Shown here piece after piece: positions 36,070-45,531 of a stretch of 64,000 nt of DNA. The notes under the pieces were generated by a model, which ran no database searches, had not been told where the DNA came from, and saw only the letters and a list, made by a program, of their open reading frames with translations. The position numbers and the translations under genes are program-made. Numbering within the stretch: position 1 is the stretch's first letter; each line of letters begins with the position of its first letter. The stretch comes from JAJDZL01 sp965220395 (GTDB taxonomy: Bacteria > Pseudomonadota > Gammaproteobacteria > Arenicellales > JAJDZL01): assembly GCA_965220395.1 (NCBI GenBank), contig CBDCPT010000001.1, forward strand, positions 1 to 64,000, read 5' to 3'.

Positions 36070-36756
36070 ACGCAAAGATACTAAATATGCTAACTCACTA
36101 CTGTCCCGTTATTGATCAAAACATGCTTTTCATCTAATTGATAATATTAGAATGATCTCCTGTTTTGGTGTGGTGGCGACTTGACGTGAACGGTGTCAAA
36201 ATCGCCATACTGCCAACCACTCCGCCACAGTTCATTGTCAATTGGGAATTCGCAGACTATGTATCAAAATCAATTTGTCTTCTCACAAATCATGACACAC
36301 TTACCTTGGTCAGTTTAATGGAATTTTTGACTATCAAGCGAATTGATTCGGTATTGATTGGCCGAATACTTACAACCGGATTACAAATAACTGCCAAAAT
36401 GAGAACAACTGCAATCCCTATTCGATTAAAATTAGTCAAATTCACATTATTTGATTCTTCCTGTCGCAGGAAGAAATAACCTGATTGAACTGTATAACGT
36501 CGCAATATAGTGGCCGATTCCGATACCAAAATGCTCCTCAAAGCGCGCTTCGAGGAGGTGTGTGTAAGTTACAGTTGAGTCCTCACCGAAGGCCAAAAGG
36601 AGTTGACCGACCGGTGCGCAGAGGAAAAAGCCGCTGGCCAGAAAGCGAGACGAAAAAGCTGCTCGATGCGTTCGTTAGCTGCAAGGACGAGATGCGAAGA
36701 CCGTATGTGAAATCCATGGTTTACCACACTGTATCGATGCCACCCCTCGTCCATTC
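36070..36756. other. No gene recognised
   Basis: A 690-base gap. The only clear structure is a perfect 9-bp hairpin (TTCTTCCTG-TCG-CAGGAAGAA, 36455-36475). The 91-residue frame at 36485-36760 shows no domain; its 3' part may be decayed coding DNA upstream of the helicase. Confidence 0.4.
36455..36475. terminator. Perfect 9-bp hairpin, terminator-like
   Basis: TTCTTCCTG pairs with CAGGAAGAA around a TCG loop. A short AT-rich flank on either side makes termination in one or both directions possible. Confidence 0.45.
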
Positions 36757-39700
36757 ATGAATTTACTGCACGGAACATGGGTGCCACACGACGGAGCGGA
36801 ATTCAACAACCGGGGGAAATTCGTCGTCTGGCTCGAAACAACCGGCGATGGTGCCGACCTGCCGCCAGGCATCCATCCCACTCACCTGACCACTGACAAG
36901 GCATCCGACACCGAGATCATCCTGGATAAAGTTATCAACGGCTTGTTTGCGACTGGTGCTAGAGCGGATAACGCGATCTTTTACGCATGCTTGCCAAGCG
37001 AAGCGGACAGGCCATTGCCAAGTATTGAAATTGCACAGTTGACCGGTGAGTTCCTGCCCGACAACTGTAAATGGCGGACGTGGGGCATCCGCGGACTTCA
37101 CATCACAGATCCATTGCCCTTTCTGCGCGACCTTCGGATTGTTGTCGCAGGCTACGGTCAATCGGACTTGCGGCTGAGTGCCGATTTGAAGTTCTGGATG
37201 CAATACGCCCAGCAGCTTCGCAATCTCATCCGACAGCACCAGTTTCTGCCGATGATGAAATGCCATCAGCCCACTGCCCGCAAATCGAGTTTGAGCATTC
37301 ATACGGGATGGTTGCCAGCGGGCGAATTGTATGAGCGCGGATTGAAGGAGTTTACAGCATGCATGCCGGAAATTTGTGCGGCAGTGAGCCAGAAGAAACC
37401 GAAAAAACACAATTTTGCGAAAACCGAACCTCTATCCGGCATCGACATACTCAGAAACTTCTCGGAACAGCAGATCGACGATTTAGTCTCGTCTACTGCT
37501 TTTACGATGCAGACGCTTCACCACATGAAGAGTTGCTGGCTGGTAAATGCGCTAGGCACCAAGTCGACCAGGGATTCGCGCGATTCGGATAACGCCTACG
37601 ACCTTACCCTGCAGGACTGGAAGCATTGGCGTATGTGGCAAAAAGAGATTGTGGGGCGTTCGCACGAATCGGGTGAAAATAGCTTCGTTTTCGGCATCAG
37701 GCTCGATCACGCCGAAAAGGCTCGAGACGGTGAATGGCGATTGAGTTTCTTTGTCGCTTCGAGTCAGGACCCATCTCTGAGAGTTGACCTCAAGCATTGG
37801 TGGACTATGTCGGAGGCCAAGCGCACCCGGTGGCTGAAACACTTCGGACTGCAGTTTGAACATCACCTGCTGGTGACCATGGGGCATGCAGCGCGGGTCT
37901 GTCCCTTGCTGTGGCAAGGGATGGAATCAGAGCATCCATCCGGCGTCGATATCGATCTGGCAACCGCCTACGCATTTTTGAAAGACGATGCCCTGGTGCT
38001 CGAGTCGGCGGGATTCAGGATTCTTCTGCCGAGTTGGTGGACACCGCAAGGACGAAGGCGCGCCCGTATCAGGATTAATGCATCCAGCAGGCCAAGGGCT
38101 TCCCAGGCAACGCAAAGCAACGGCTATTTCGATTTGCCCTCACTGGTGCAGTATCGCTACGAACTGTCGGTTGGTGGCGAACCCGTTTCCGAGCAGGAAT
38201 GGCGGGAACTCGTCCATGCCAAGTCGCCGCTGGTTCGCTTTCGCGGAGAATGGATGGAAATCGACAGCACCCAGATGAGTCGAATGCTGGAACTGTGGCA
38301 AACCCAGGAGCAAACGGACGATTCAGTCACCTTTGGAGAAATGCTCAGGCAGATGGGTGAAGCGGATGATGACACTACGGAGTTCGTATTCGATGAAGTC
38401 CTGGGCAGCACACTTGAGGCACTGCAACAGCAAGCCGGTGTTGAGCCATTGGATGACCCCGCCGGCCTGAAAGGGGAATTGAGGCCCTACCAGAAACATG
38501 GTTTGTCGTGGCTGGTAACACAGGAGGCACTGGGGTTGAGCCCCTGCCTGGCGGATGACATGGGGCTCGGCAAGACCATACAAGTGATCGCTCTTCTGAT
38601 TCATGAACGCGAAACGTTCCATTCGTCGAACGGCAGCAAGGAAAACTCAATGCTGCCTACGCTTCTCATTGCTCCCACATCCGTTCTGGGTAACTGGCGT
38701 AAGGAGGTCGAAAAATTCGCTCCAGGGCTGAAATGTATGATTCATCATGGTGCTGAGCGTCACCGTAATGCGGCAGCGTTTGCCGACGCCAGCAGCACTG
38801 CAGATATTGTGATCACTTCATTTGCGCTAGCCAACAAGGACCGAGCAGCGTTGAAGCAAACAGCCTGGCGGCGAATTGTGGTAGACGAGGCACAGAACAT
38901 CAAGAATCCGAAAACCGCTCAGGCCCGTGCGATCTGCTCATTCACCGCGCCGCTGCGTATGGTGCTTACCGGCACTCCGGTCGAAAACCGGCTGACCGAC
39001 TTGTGGTCACTGTTTCACTTCCTGAACCCCGGATATCTCGGCACTGCTGCGCAATTCAAACGTGCCTATGAGACTCCTGTGCAAAGAGACAGCGATCACG
39101 GGAGGCTCAAACAGCTGCAGCAATTGGTACGGCCATTCATTCTGCGTCGATTGAAAACAGACAAATCGGTCATTGCCGACTTGCCCGACAAACTCGAACA
39201 GAAAGTCTACTGCAACCTGACCAAGGAACAGGCGTCGCTCTACCAAGCTGTAGTCGATGACGTACAGAAGCAGCTTGACGAAGCCGAAGGCATGGAGCGC
39301 AGAGGGCTGATACTGGCAACCCTGATGAAGCTCAAACAGGTCTGCAACCATCCCGCTCAGTTTCTGCAGGACAGCAGTGCCTTCAGCGAAGTGCGCTCCC
39401 ACAAGCTTGCGCGGCTTACGGAAATGATCGGCGAAGCGCTGGACGAGTCGGACAGCATGCTGGTGTTCACCCAGTTTACTGAAGTAGGCACTCGGCTGGA
39501 AACGCTCCTTCGCAACAGTTTCCGTTGTCCCGTCTATTACCTGCACGGCGGAACCAGTCGCAAACGTCGGGAACAGATGATCGAAAGCTTCCAAACCCCC
39601 GATACGCCGGCGGGCATATTCGTTTTGTCACTCAAGGCCGGCGGTGTCGGAATCACCCTTACGCAGGCAAATCATGTCTTTCATTTTGATCGCTGGTGGA

Positions 39701-39942
39701 ATCCCGCGGTTGAAAACCAGGCCACTGACCGGGCCTATCGCATCGGGCAGGAAAAAACTGTGTTTGCGCACAAAATGGTGACGCTGGGTACTCTGGAAGA
39801 GCGAATAGACAAAATGATCGAAGATAAACAGGCATTGGCAAACAGCATTGTCGGAACCGATGAAAACTGGTTGACCGAACTGGATAACGCCGCTTTTCAG
39901 GAACTGATCCAGCTCAATCGCGAAGCGATTATGGAGGCATAG
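36757..39942 (+). CDS. SNF2-family DEAD-like helicase/translocase
   Basis: A 1061-residue double-stranded-DNA translocase. The N-terminal ~480 residues match the accessory region of bacterial SNF2 proteins (SNF2-associated/DUF3670 type). The ATPase core begins at LRPYQKHGLSWL, with Walker A DDMGLGKTIQ (about residue 598), motif II VVDEAQNIKN (about 708), LTGTPVENRLTDLWSLFHFL, and the second RecA lobe with VFTQFTEVGTRLE, YLHGGTSRKRRE, SLKAGGVGITLTQAN and the arginine finger DRAYRIGQ. It is coupled (2 bp gap) to a SWIM-domain gene, a widespread pairing. Possible roles are DNA remodelling, repair or defence; position inside a tRNA-bounded island is compatible with defence but does not prove it. 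Confidence 0.9.
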   Translation: MNLLHGTWVPHDGAEFNNRGKFVVWLETTGDGADLPPGIHPTHLTTDKASDTEIILDKVINGLFATGARADNAIFYACLPSEADRPLPSIEIAQLTGEFLPDNCKWRTWGIRGLHITDPLPFLRDLRIVVAGYGQSDLRLSADLKFWMQYAQQLRNLIRQHQFLPMMKCHQPTARKSSLSIHTGWLPAGELYERGLKEFTACMPEICAAVSQKKPKKHNFAKTEPLSGIDILRNFSEQQIDDLVSSTAFTMQTLHHMKSCWLVNALGTKSTRDSRDSDNAYDLTLQDWKHWRMWQKEIVGRSHESGENSFVFGIRLDHAEKARDGEWRLSFFVASSQDPSLRVDLKHWWTMSEAKRTRWLKHFGLQFEHHLLVTMGHAARVCPLLWQGMESEHPSGVDIDLATAYAFLKDDALVLESAGFRILLPSWWTPQGRRRARIRINASSRPRASQATQSNGYFDLPSLVQYRYELSVGGEPVSEQEWRELVHAKSPLVRFRGEWMEIDSTQMSRMLELWQTQEQTDDSVTFGEMLRQMGEADDDTTEFVFDEVLGSTLEALQQQAGVEPLDDPAGLKGELRPYQKHGLSWLVTQEALGLSPCLADDMGLGKTIQVIALLIHERETFHSSNGSKENSMLPTLLIAPTSVLGNWRKEVEKFAPGLKCMIHHGAERHRNAAAFADASSTADIVITSFALANKDRAALKQTAWRRIVVDEAQNIKNPKTAQARAICSFTAPLRMVLTGTPVENRLTDLWSLFHFLNPGYLGTAAQFKRAYETPVQRDSDHGRLKQLQQLVRPFILRRLKTDKSVIADLPDKLEQKVYCNLTKEQASLYQAVVDDVQKQLDEAEGMERRGLILATLMKLKQVCNHPAQFLQDSSAFSEVRSHKLARLTEMIGEALDESDSMLVFTQFTEVGTRLETLLRNSFRCPVYYLHGGTSRKRREQMIESFQTPDTPAGIFVLSLKAGGVGITLTQANHVFHFDRWWNPAVENQATDRAYRIGQEKTVFAHKMVTLGTLEERIDKMIEDKQALANSIVGTDENWLTELDNAAFQELIQLNREAIMEA

Positions 39943-39944
39943 AC

Positions 39945-40778
39945 ATGGCGAAGATGGCGCGAACCTGGTGGGGACAAAAGTTCCTAGATGTGTTGTCCAT
40001 CAGCATGAACATCGGCCGGCTAAAACGCGGGCGCTCCTATGCGGGACCCTCTCGAATACTGGAGTTCGAGATAAGCGGCGATACGGTGACGGCGAAAATT
40101 CGCGGAAATATCAACCCCTATTTCGAGGTGTACAAGGAGCCACGCTACAAAGTCACGGTAAAGTTAAAGCGTTTTTCCGCCTCTGACTGGAACATGATCA
40201 TTGATCAAATCAGCCGAAACGCAGCGTTTCTGTCTCAATTGCTGATGGATGAGATGCCTTCGACAATAGAGGACGTATTTGTGCAGCGCGGGCTTTATCT
40301 ATTGCCGCGCGAACGCGCAGACTTGATCAGTAAGTGTTCATGCCCGGATTACGCGTCGCCTTGCAAGCATGTCGCGGGAGTGTATTACAAGATTGCGTCG
40401 CTACTTGACCGGGATCCGCTTTTACTGTTTCAGTTGCGCGGGATGAAGTTTGAAACTCTGCACGAAAAACTCGCAGCTACCCCGCTGGGCAAGACTCTGG
40501 TCGATCAGCAGGCAGACAGCGAAATAGAGGTCGAATACCACGCTTGCCGTTACACCTCCCCAAGCACCGAAACACGCAAGGAGCCAGATATCAAGACTTT
40601 CTGGCAAGGGGACTGTGCGGTGCCGCAGGTGGCCAGCACCGGTGATGCGGTTACACCGGCAATACTGATCAAACGCGGCGGTGAGTTTCCGGCGTTTTGG
40701 CAAAGCGACAAATCATTCGTTGAAGTGATGGAGGTCGTGTATTCACGCGTTGTCACTAAAAACAAAACTGCCCTGTAA
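39945..40778 (+). CDS. SWIM zinc-finger protein, partner of the SNF2 helicase
   Basis: A 277-residue protein. Its SWIM motif CSCPDYASPCKHVAGVYYKI (about residues 127-146; CxCx6CxH) would bind zinc and contact DNA or protein. The N-terminus MARTWWGQKFLDVL and the block RLKRGRSYAGPSRILEFEIS are typical of the partner proteins encoded next to bacterial SNF2 helicases. Start 2 bp after the helicase stop indicates translational coupling. Confidence 0.88.
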   Translation: MAKMARTWWGQKFLDVLSISMNIGRLKRGRSYAGPSRILEFEISGDTVTAKIRGNINPYFEVYKEPRYKVTVKLKRFSASDWNMIIDQISRNAAFLSQLLMDEMPSTIEDVFVQRGLYLLPRERADLISKCSCPDYASPCKHVAGVYYKIASLLDRDPLLLFQLRGMKFETLHEKLAATPLGKTLVDQQADSEIEVEYHACRYTSPSTETRKEPDIKTFWQGDCAVPQVASTGDAVTPAILIKRGGEFPAFWQSDKSFVEVMEVVYSRVVTKNKTAL

Positions 40779-40789
40779 TTTTCGGTGGA

Positions 40790-41205
40790 TGCTCATGTCA
40801 CCACCGATTGAAAATCCCCACTTTCCACCGATGTAAATTCCCCAGTACCTGGAAGGAAAGATCAATTTTGTCCTGTGATTTGGATTTTGAGAGATGCAAA
40901 TTCAAGAGGACGAATTAATGATATTGCATAAGGGTTTTTTTATGATTCACAATTTGAAGGCTGAAGGGCTGAGCATCTCCGAGATTGCCCGAAGGCTGAA
41001 TCTAGACCGAAAAACGGTGCGCAAATACCTGCGTTGCAAAATCGACGATGTGAACGCTTTGCGCGCTATCTTGACCAACGCCTTGCGGGACGAACTCACC
41101 GCAGGGCGACCTTTGCTATCATACCAATGGTCAAGTTCGCACAAAAGCCGCGCAAGATCACCGCGGGTTACAGGTCGGTACTCGACTCCTCTATCAACCG
41201 CATGA
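40790..41205 (+). pseudogene. IS21-family remnant: left end and istA N-terminus
   Basis: The segment 40794-40850 has the repeated CACCGAT...AAATTCCCCA motif typical of IS21 multiple terminal repeats. The frame from 40894 (or ATG 40942) gives MIHNLKAEGLSISEIARRLN then LDRKTVRKYLR, the IstA helix-turn-helix, then loses homology. The DDE domain and istB are absent. Confidence 0.65.
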
Positions 41206-41311
41206 CTGTTTCGGCACTGAATTGTCGCATTCGAACTTGCATGCCGATATGATGGCATAATTATCGCTCGAAGTTAACTGTGGGCAGATGAAAGGACTTA
41301 AAGAGTAAATC

Positions 41312-42180
41312 ATGAACACGACAACAGATGCAACACAACATGAAACAATTGGAGGCGAAGCCTTACGCCTTTCTCTGTTGAAAGATAGTTCCGAAAAGGG
41401 TCATCAATTCGAGAAGCTACTCGAATACGGTATTCCAGAGATTCGCGAGTTGGAGGTTGATAAATGTTGGCGATGGAAAAATCTGCCGAAACAAATTCGA
41501 AAGGAAGTCTTCTCTGGAACGACAAAACAAGATATCGGTGTCGATCTCGTGGCGCTACGAATGGATGGAAGTTATGTCGCAATTCAAGCCAAGTGCATAA
41601 ATCCGAAAAGGACATTGAGTGCAAGGGAACTCAAGACTGCAATTGGTGCGACGATTTGGCGAAAAAATGTCAGTCACTGTTGGTTAATTACAACAGGAGA
41701 ATGGTCGCGGGCCGTTGAGCAACAGTTGGGGGAAGGTTGGAGTATTCTGCATGCGCCATCAAAATGGACAGACACTCCTTTAAATTCTGGACAGAATGCA
41801 GAGGCAACGGAACTGGATACATTACAAACGGCCGCCTTGAACAACGTGCTTGAAGGCTACAGGAAAGGGTTCGACCGCGGACGGTTAATTATGGCGTGTG
41901 GAACAGGCAAAACACTCGTTTCGCAACGTGTTGCAGAGGCAGTCACGCCAGGCAACGGCATCGTTCTCTATGCAACCCCCAGCATCGCACTGACCGGACA
42001 ATCTCGACAGGCCTGGCTTAAGGAGGCGAAAAGAGATATCAGAACCATCGTTGTATGTTCACAAGCAGACGCTGGCGAAACCACCTCAGGATATGTAGCA
42101 GAGATAGAGGCACCTGCTACCACTGATTCCGAAACTATTGTAAATCTCGTAAAGCGTGCACAGAAATCTCTCAAAAATTC
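41312..42180 (+). pseudogene. Truncated restriction-like nuclease-helicase
   Basis: About 290 residues remain. The N-terminal ~150 residues are a PD-(D/E)XK nuclease of the Mrr-like/REase_5 type: DIGVDLVALRMDGSYVAIQA then KCINP gives the D-(x)n-QxK active site. After a linker, LQTAALNNVLEGYRKGFDRG and MACGTGKT (Walker A) begin a superfamily 2 helicase (LYATPSIALTGQ). This matches the N-terminus of type ISP-like or predicted helicase proteins of ~900-1600 residues. The gene ends abruptly in a G10 run at the edge of an IS; none of the remaining helicase or methyltransferase parts is found on the other side. Confidence 0.8.
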
Positions 42181-42190
42181 GGGGGGGGGG
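42181..42190. repeat. 10-G homopolymer at the IS junction
   Basis: Ten G in a row exactly between the truncated nuclease-helicase gene and the left inverted repeat of the following IS. Of three such G10-11 tracts in the window this one is at a rearrangement boundary, so an assembly problem should be excluded. Confidence 0.6.
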
Positions 42191-44691
42191 CAATGGCATT
42201 CATTTTGCTGAAGTTGGAATCTGAGGTTTCAGATCAGATTCGGTAATGGATTGATTATTTGGAATTAAATAGGGATACGCCGGAGCAGGAAATCAGTACT
42301 TGACAAATCCGTTGTTTTCTGGCAATATAGGCAGTGCATAGTGTATTGGTGGAGAAACAACGATGGACGCGAGCATTGCGAAGCTGAAATCAACGACATT
42401 TTGCGGGCGTCGCTTCAGCCGCAAGCAGCTTTATGAGATTCAACAGACGGTAGGCAGTTTTCCGGCCTTGAGCCGCCACGGACTTGCGCAGACGATCTGT
42501 GAACATCTGCAGTGGCAGACGCCGAAAGGCAGCAATCGGTTCAACGCCTGCCTGAGGCTGCTGGAGAGTCTGGAACAGCAGGGGGTGTTACAGTTGCCGG
42601 AGAAGATCAGCAACCAGCAGCAAGGCGTACAAAAGCCGATTGTGTGGACACATCGGTCGGCACCTCAGGCCAGCATTGAGTGCGAACTGGAGCAATTGAT
42701 GCCGCTGGCACTGCAGGTGGTGAGCGAGAAACAGGAAATCGGGGAATGGAACGAGTTGGTGGACCGGCATCACTACATCGGTTATCGTCGTCCGATCGGC
42801 CTGCACCTGCGATATTTCATCGTGGATGGGCAGGAGCGTCGCTTGGGGGCGATGATGTTTTGCTATGCAGTGAAGTCGCTGCCGTGTCGTGACGAATGGA
42901 TCGGCTGGCAGGACCAAAAGCATAAGAAGCACTTGGATTTGGTAGTCAGCAACAACCGTTTTTTAATCCTGCCCTGGGTGCGGGTGAAAAATCTGGCCTC
43001 CAAGTCGCTGTCGATGGCGTGTCGTCGGCTGGCGGATGACTGGAGCGACCAGCATGCATACCGGCCGGTTCTGATCGAAACATTCGTGGATGGGCAGCAC
43101 TTCGATTCGAGTAGCTATCGGGCGGCCAACTGGCGTTGCATCGGTCGCACCGGCAGACGCGGCAAATCGCCCAAAGATGTGTACATTTATCCATTGATCG
43201 ATGAGGTCAGAGAAGTTTTGCTGCACGGACCGCGACCGGTGTCGAAAAAAGCCGTGCGTGCGGGGCCGAAAATCTTGTCTGCGGCCGACCCCTTTGTGCA
43301 GTTGTGGCAGAACTTCATTGGCATCGTCGCGCAAGTGGCCGAGGATTTCGACCATCAATGGCAGCAGCGCCGGCGGGTGTTGAACTCGCTGCTCATCATG
43401 CTGTTCATCTTTCGACTGGTGTTCTCAGCCAACAGACAAGGCTATGCGATCACGCTTGAACAACTGTGGGAGCAGTGTCGGATGATGGACATCGCGCTTC
43501 CGCAGCCGCGTGCCGTTGCGCCCTCGGCGATGTGCAAGGCACGCGCCAAGCTGGACGAAAACATCTTCAAGACATTGCAGACGCGGCTGCTCAAGTGCAT
43601 CGATCTGCAGGCCGAAGAGGCGAGCTGGAAAGGACACCGGATTTATGCCGTGGACGGGTCCAAAATCAATGTGCCGCGGGCGCTGATCAAAGCCGGCTAC
43701 CGCTGTCCCTCGGACAACGCCCATTATCCGCAGGCGACGGTGAGTTGTCTGTACCAGTTGAAAACCCAGATTCCGGTGGACTTTGATGTGGTCGCCCATG
43801 GTGATGAACGACGCTTGGCGCGCAGCCACCTGTGCGCATTGAATGCAGCGGATGTGGTGGTGTATGACCGTGGCTATTATTCCTTCGAGATGCTGTATGA
43901 ACATACAGTGCGCGGCCTGCATGCGGTATTCCGCGTCAAACGTCAGGCGGCGGCATTCGAGCGTTTTATGGCCAGTACCGAGAAGACCGATGCCACGGTC
44001 GAAATCCGCCCCAGTGCGGTTCAGTGCGAGCGCATCCGCAGTCGCGGTGCGAGCGCCGAATGTGCGCCGATTACAGTGCGTCTGGTCAAATACAGCGTGG
44101 CGGGAACCCCCTATACACTGGCGACTACGCTGCTGGACCAACACCAATACGCGATCTCGGACCTGTCGGATCTGTATCACGCCCGCTGGGGGATTGAAGA
44201 AATGTATAAGGTCTCTAAAAATCTGATCTCGATCGAAGACTTCCATGCCGCCTCGGAACGTGGCGTACGGCAGGAACTGTTTGCCCATTTTGTCCTGATC
44301 ACGCTGACGCGGCTGTTTTCAAATCACAGTGAAATACAGTTAAACCCCGATGGCTGCGATGACAGGCGAGCTTTCAAGGCCAACTTCAAAAACGCACTGA
44401 CGGTGATCGGCAGGAATCTTGAAACGCTGCTGCTGAAACAGGCCGACATGGTCAGTGAGGTCCTCAATCAAATCATCGCCGGCATCAGTTCGTGTCGACA
44501 GCGCAAGCGCCCGAATCGCTCCTATCCGCGATGTTCCAGGAAACCGATCGGAAAATGGAAACCCGGTAAACCAGCCAGCACGACTTCAAGTTAACTGTCC
44601 CAGCCATAGGTTGCTCCACCCCGGTTCAACTGTCGCCGCGGTACGGATCCTTAAGTGAATGGACTTGATTCCTTAAGTTAATGCCATTGCC
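42189..44691 (+). mobile_element. IS4-family element carrying a DruA-transposase fusion
   Basis: Short terminal inverted repeats GGCAATGGCATT (42189-42200) and AATGCCATTGCC (44680-44691) enclose a 2.5-kb element with a single gene. No clear target duplication is seen because the left flank is a G run and the right flank is TAACCCC. The sequences on the two sides belong to different genes, so material has been lost or inversion has taken place. Confidence 0.7.
42363..44594 (+). CDS. DruA-like (DUF4338) domain fused to an IS4-family transposase
   Basis: A 743-residue protein. Residues ~1-305 are a complete DUF4338 domain as in DruA of the Druantia defence system: FCGRRFSRKQLYEIQQTV, WNELVDRHHYIGYRRPIG, NNRFLILPWVRVKNLASKSL, YRPVLIETFVD, WRCIGRTGRRGK and KDVYIYPL. 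Residues ~330-720 are an IS4-type DDE transposase: Asp in YAVDGSKINV, Asp in VVVYDRGYYS, and the YREK signature YHARWGIEEMYKVSK (Y-x2-R-x3-E-x6-K). Both halves look intact and in one frame. It sits inside short IS ends. Free-standing DUF4338 proteins are ~300 residues. The fusion suggests that the DruA domain works together with a transposase, for example in end recognition or target choice. Confidence 0.88.
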   Translation: MDASIAKLKSTTFCGRRFSRKQLYEIQQTVGSFPALSRHGLAQTICEHLQWQTPKGSNRFNACLRLLESLEQQGVLQLPEKISNQQQGVQKPIVWTHRSAPQASIECELEQLMPLALQVVSEKQEIGEWNELVDRHHYIGYRRPIGLHLRYFIVDGQERRLGAMMFCYAVKSLPCRDEWIGWQDQKHKKHLDLVVSNNRFLILPWVRVKNLASKSLSMACRRLADDWSDQHAYRPVLIETFVDGQHFDSSSYRAANWRCIGRTGRRGKSPKDVYIYPLIDEVREVLLHGPRPVSKKAVRAGPKILSAADPFVQLWQNFIGIVAQVAEDFDHQWQQRRRVLNSLLIMLFIFRLVFSANRQGYAITLEQLWEQCRMMDIALPQPRAVAPSAMCKARAKLDENIFKTLQTRLLKCIDLQAEEASWKGHRIYAVDGSKINVPRALIKAGYRCPSDNAHYPQATVSCLYQLKTQIPVDFDVVAHGDERRLARSHLCALNAADVVVYDRGYYSFEMLYEHTVRGLHAVFRVKRQAAAFERFMASTEKTDATVEIRPSAVQCERIRSRGASAECAPITVRLVKYSVAGTPYTLATTLLDQHQYAISDLSDLYHARWGIEEMYKVSKNLISIEDFHAASERGVRQELFAHFVLITLTRLFSNHSEIQLNPDGCDDRRAFKANFKNALTVIGRNLETLLLKQADMVSEVLNQIIAGISSCRQRKRPNRSYPRCSRKPIGKWKPGKPASTTSS

Positions 44692-44719
44692 TAACCCCTT
44701 GGTCAAGCGAAAAAGATAG

Positions 44720-45319
44720 TGGCAACTAAAGAGGACATTCTTGAGCAGATTGTGGAAAATTATCTCATCCAGAAAGGGTACTTTGTTCAGCACAATATCA
44801 ATATAGACCAAGCGAAGAACATCCGGATTATGATAGCAGCAAGGATTCAGTACACAGCGACATTGACATTGTAGGATTCCATCCGTCGCGCGGTGATAAG
44901 CAAAAGTATTGGCTGTCAGTTGTAAAAGTTGGCAGGCGGGATTCAACCCCGAAGCACTAATCGACGCAATTAATAAAGGCAAGATTCTGGGTGGAAAGCC
45001 AGCATGGAAACCTTTTCGTGAATTAACCGTTAATAAATGGTCAGAAGCATTGACAAAAAAAGTTACAGACGTGACAGGTGAAAGTCACTTTACGCATGTA
45101 ACCGCAATTACTCGCTTAATTGGAGATAAAACGGTTTGGGAAGAGCATGAACCCTTTCGTCAAGCGATTAATAATCCTTTACAGATATTGACACTCACAG
45201 AAATGATTAAGGAATTTCAGAAAGATATGTCAAAAACTCTTGCTAGAACGGAAGTTGGGCGAATACTTCAACTATTTGCTGCAGCTAAAATTAAACTTCA
45301 GTATGAAAATGAAGAGTAG
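44720..45319 (+). pseudogene. Frameshifted nuclease-like protein
   Basis: Three frames in sequence encode one protein of ~200 residues: GTG 44720 VATKEDILEQIVENYLIQKG; then YRPSEEHPDYDSSKDSVHSD and IDIVGFHPSRGDKQKYW; then VSCKSWQAGFNPEALIDAI through to KIKLQYENEE. The D-IDIVGFHP ... VSCKSW pattern resembles a PD-(D/E)XK nuclease core. Two frameshifts (about 44800 and 44925) disable it. Family not named. Confidence 0.65.
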
Positions 45320-45342
45320 CAAGAGTTCGCATACGTTCCAAC

Positions 45343-45352
45343 CGGCCCACCA
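45343..45352 (+). repeat. Direct repeat of the tRNA-Lys 3' end, candidate att site
   Basis: CGGCCCACCA repeats the last 10 bases of tRNA-Lys (35088-35097) in the same orientation 10.25 kb away, and GTTCG also occurs a few bases upstream as in the tRNA T-loop. It marks the right edge of a block of accessory genes before the core tpiA-secG-nuo cluster. Confidence 0.5.
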
Positions 45353-45531
45353 ATTCTCAAATCAAAAAGTCTGAATCGCTAGTGTCGTACAATCTGAGTA
45401 GTTTCTCAAAGAGTACGTAAATCACTGTGAATCAGTTTGAATAATCTAGCCAGAATGACTAGCATAAAGGTCGTGAAATTCTGGAGACAATGGAATATTC
45501 AATTCTGCAAAAAAGATTGAAATTGAATTTG

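Noticed and set aside
36485..36760. 91-residue frame upstream of the SNF2 helicase
   Set aside because: No known motif and composition unlike the neighbours; could be decayed coding DNA but cannot be supported as a gene.
43425..44288. 287-residue minus-strand frame opposite the DruA-transposase gene
   Set aside because: Long only because of GC-rich codon structure on the plus strand; His/Arg-rich with no domain.
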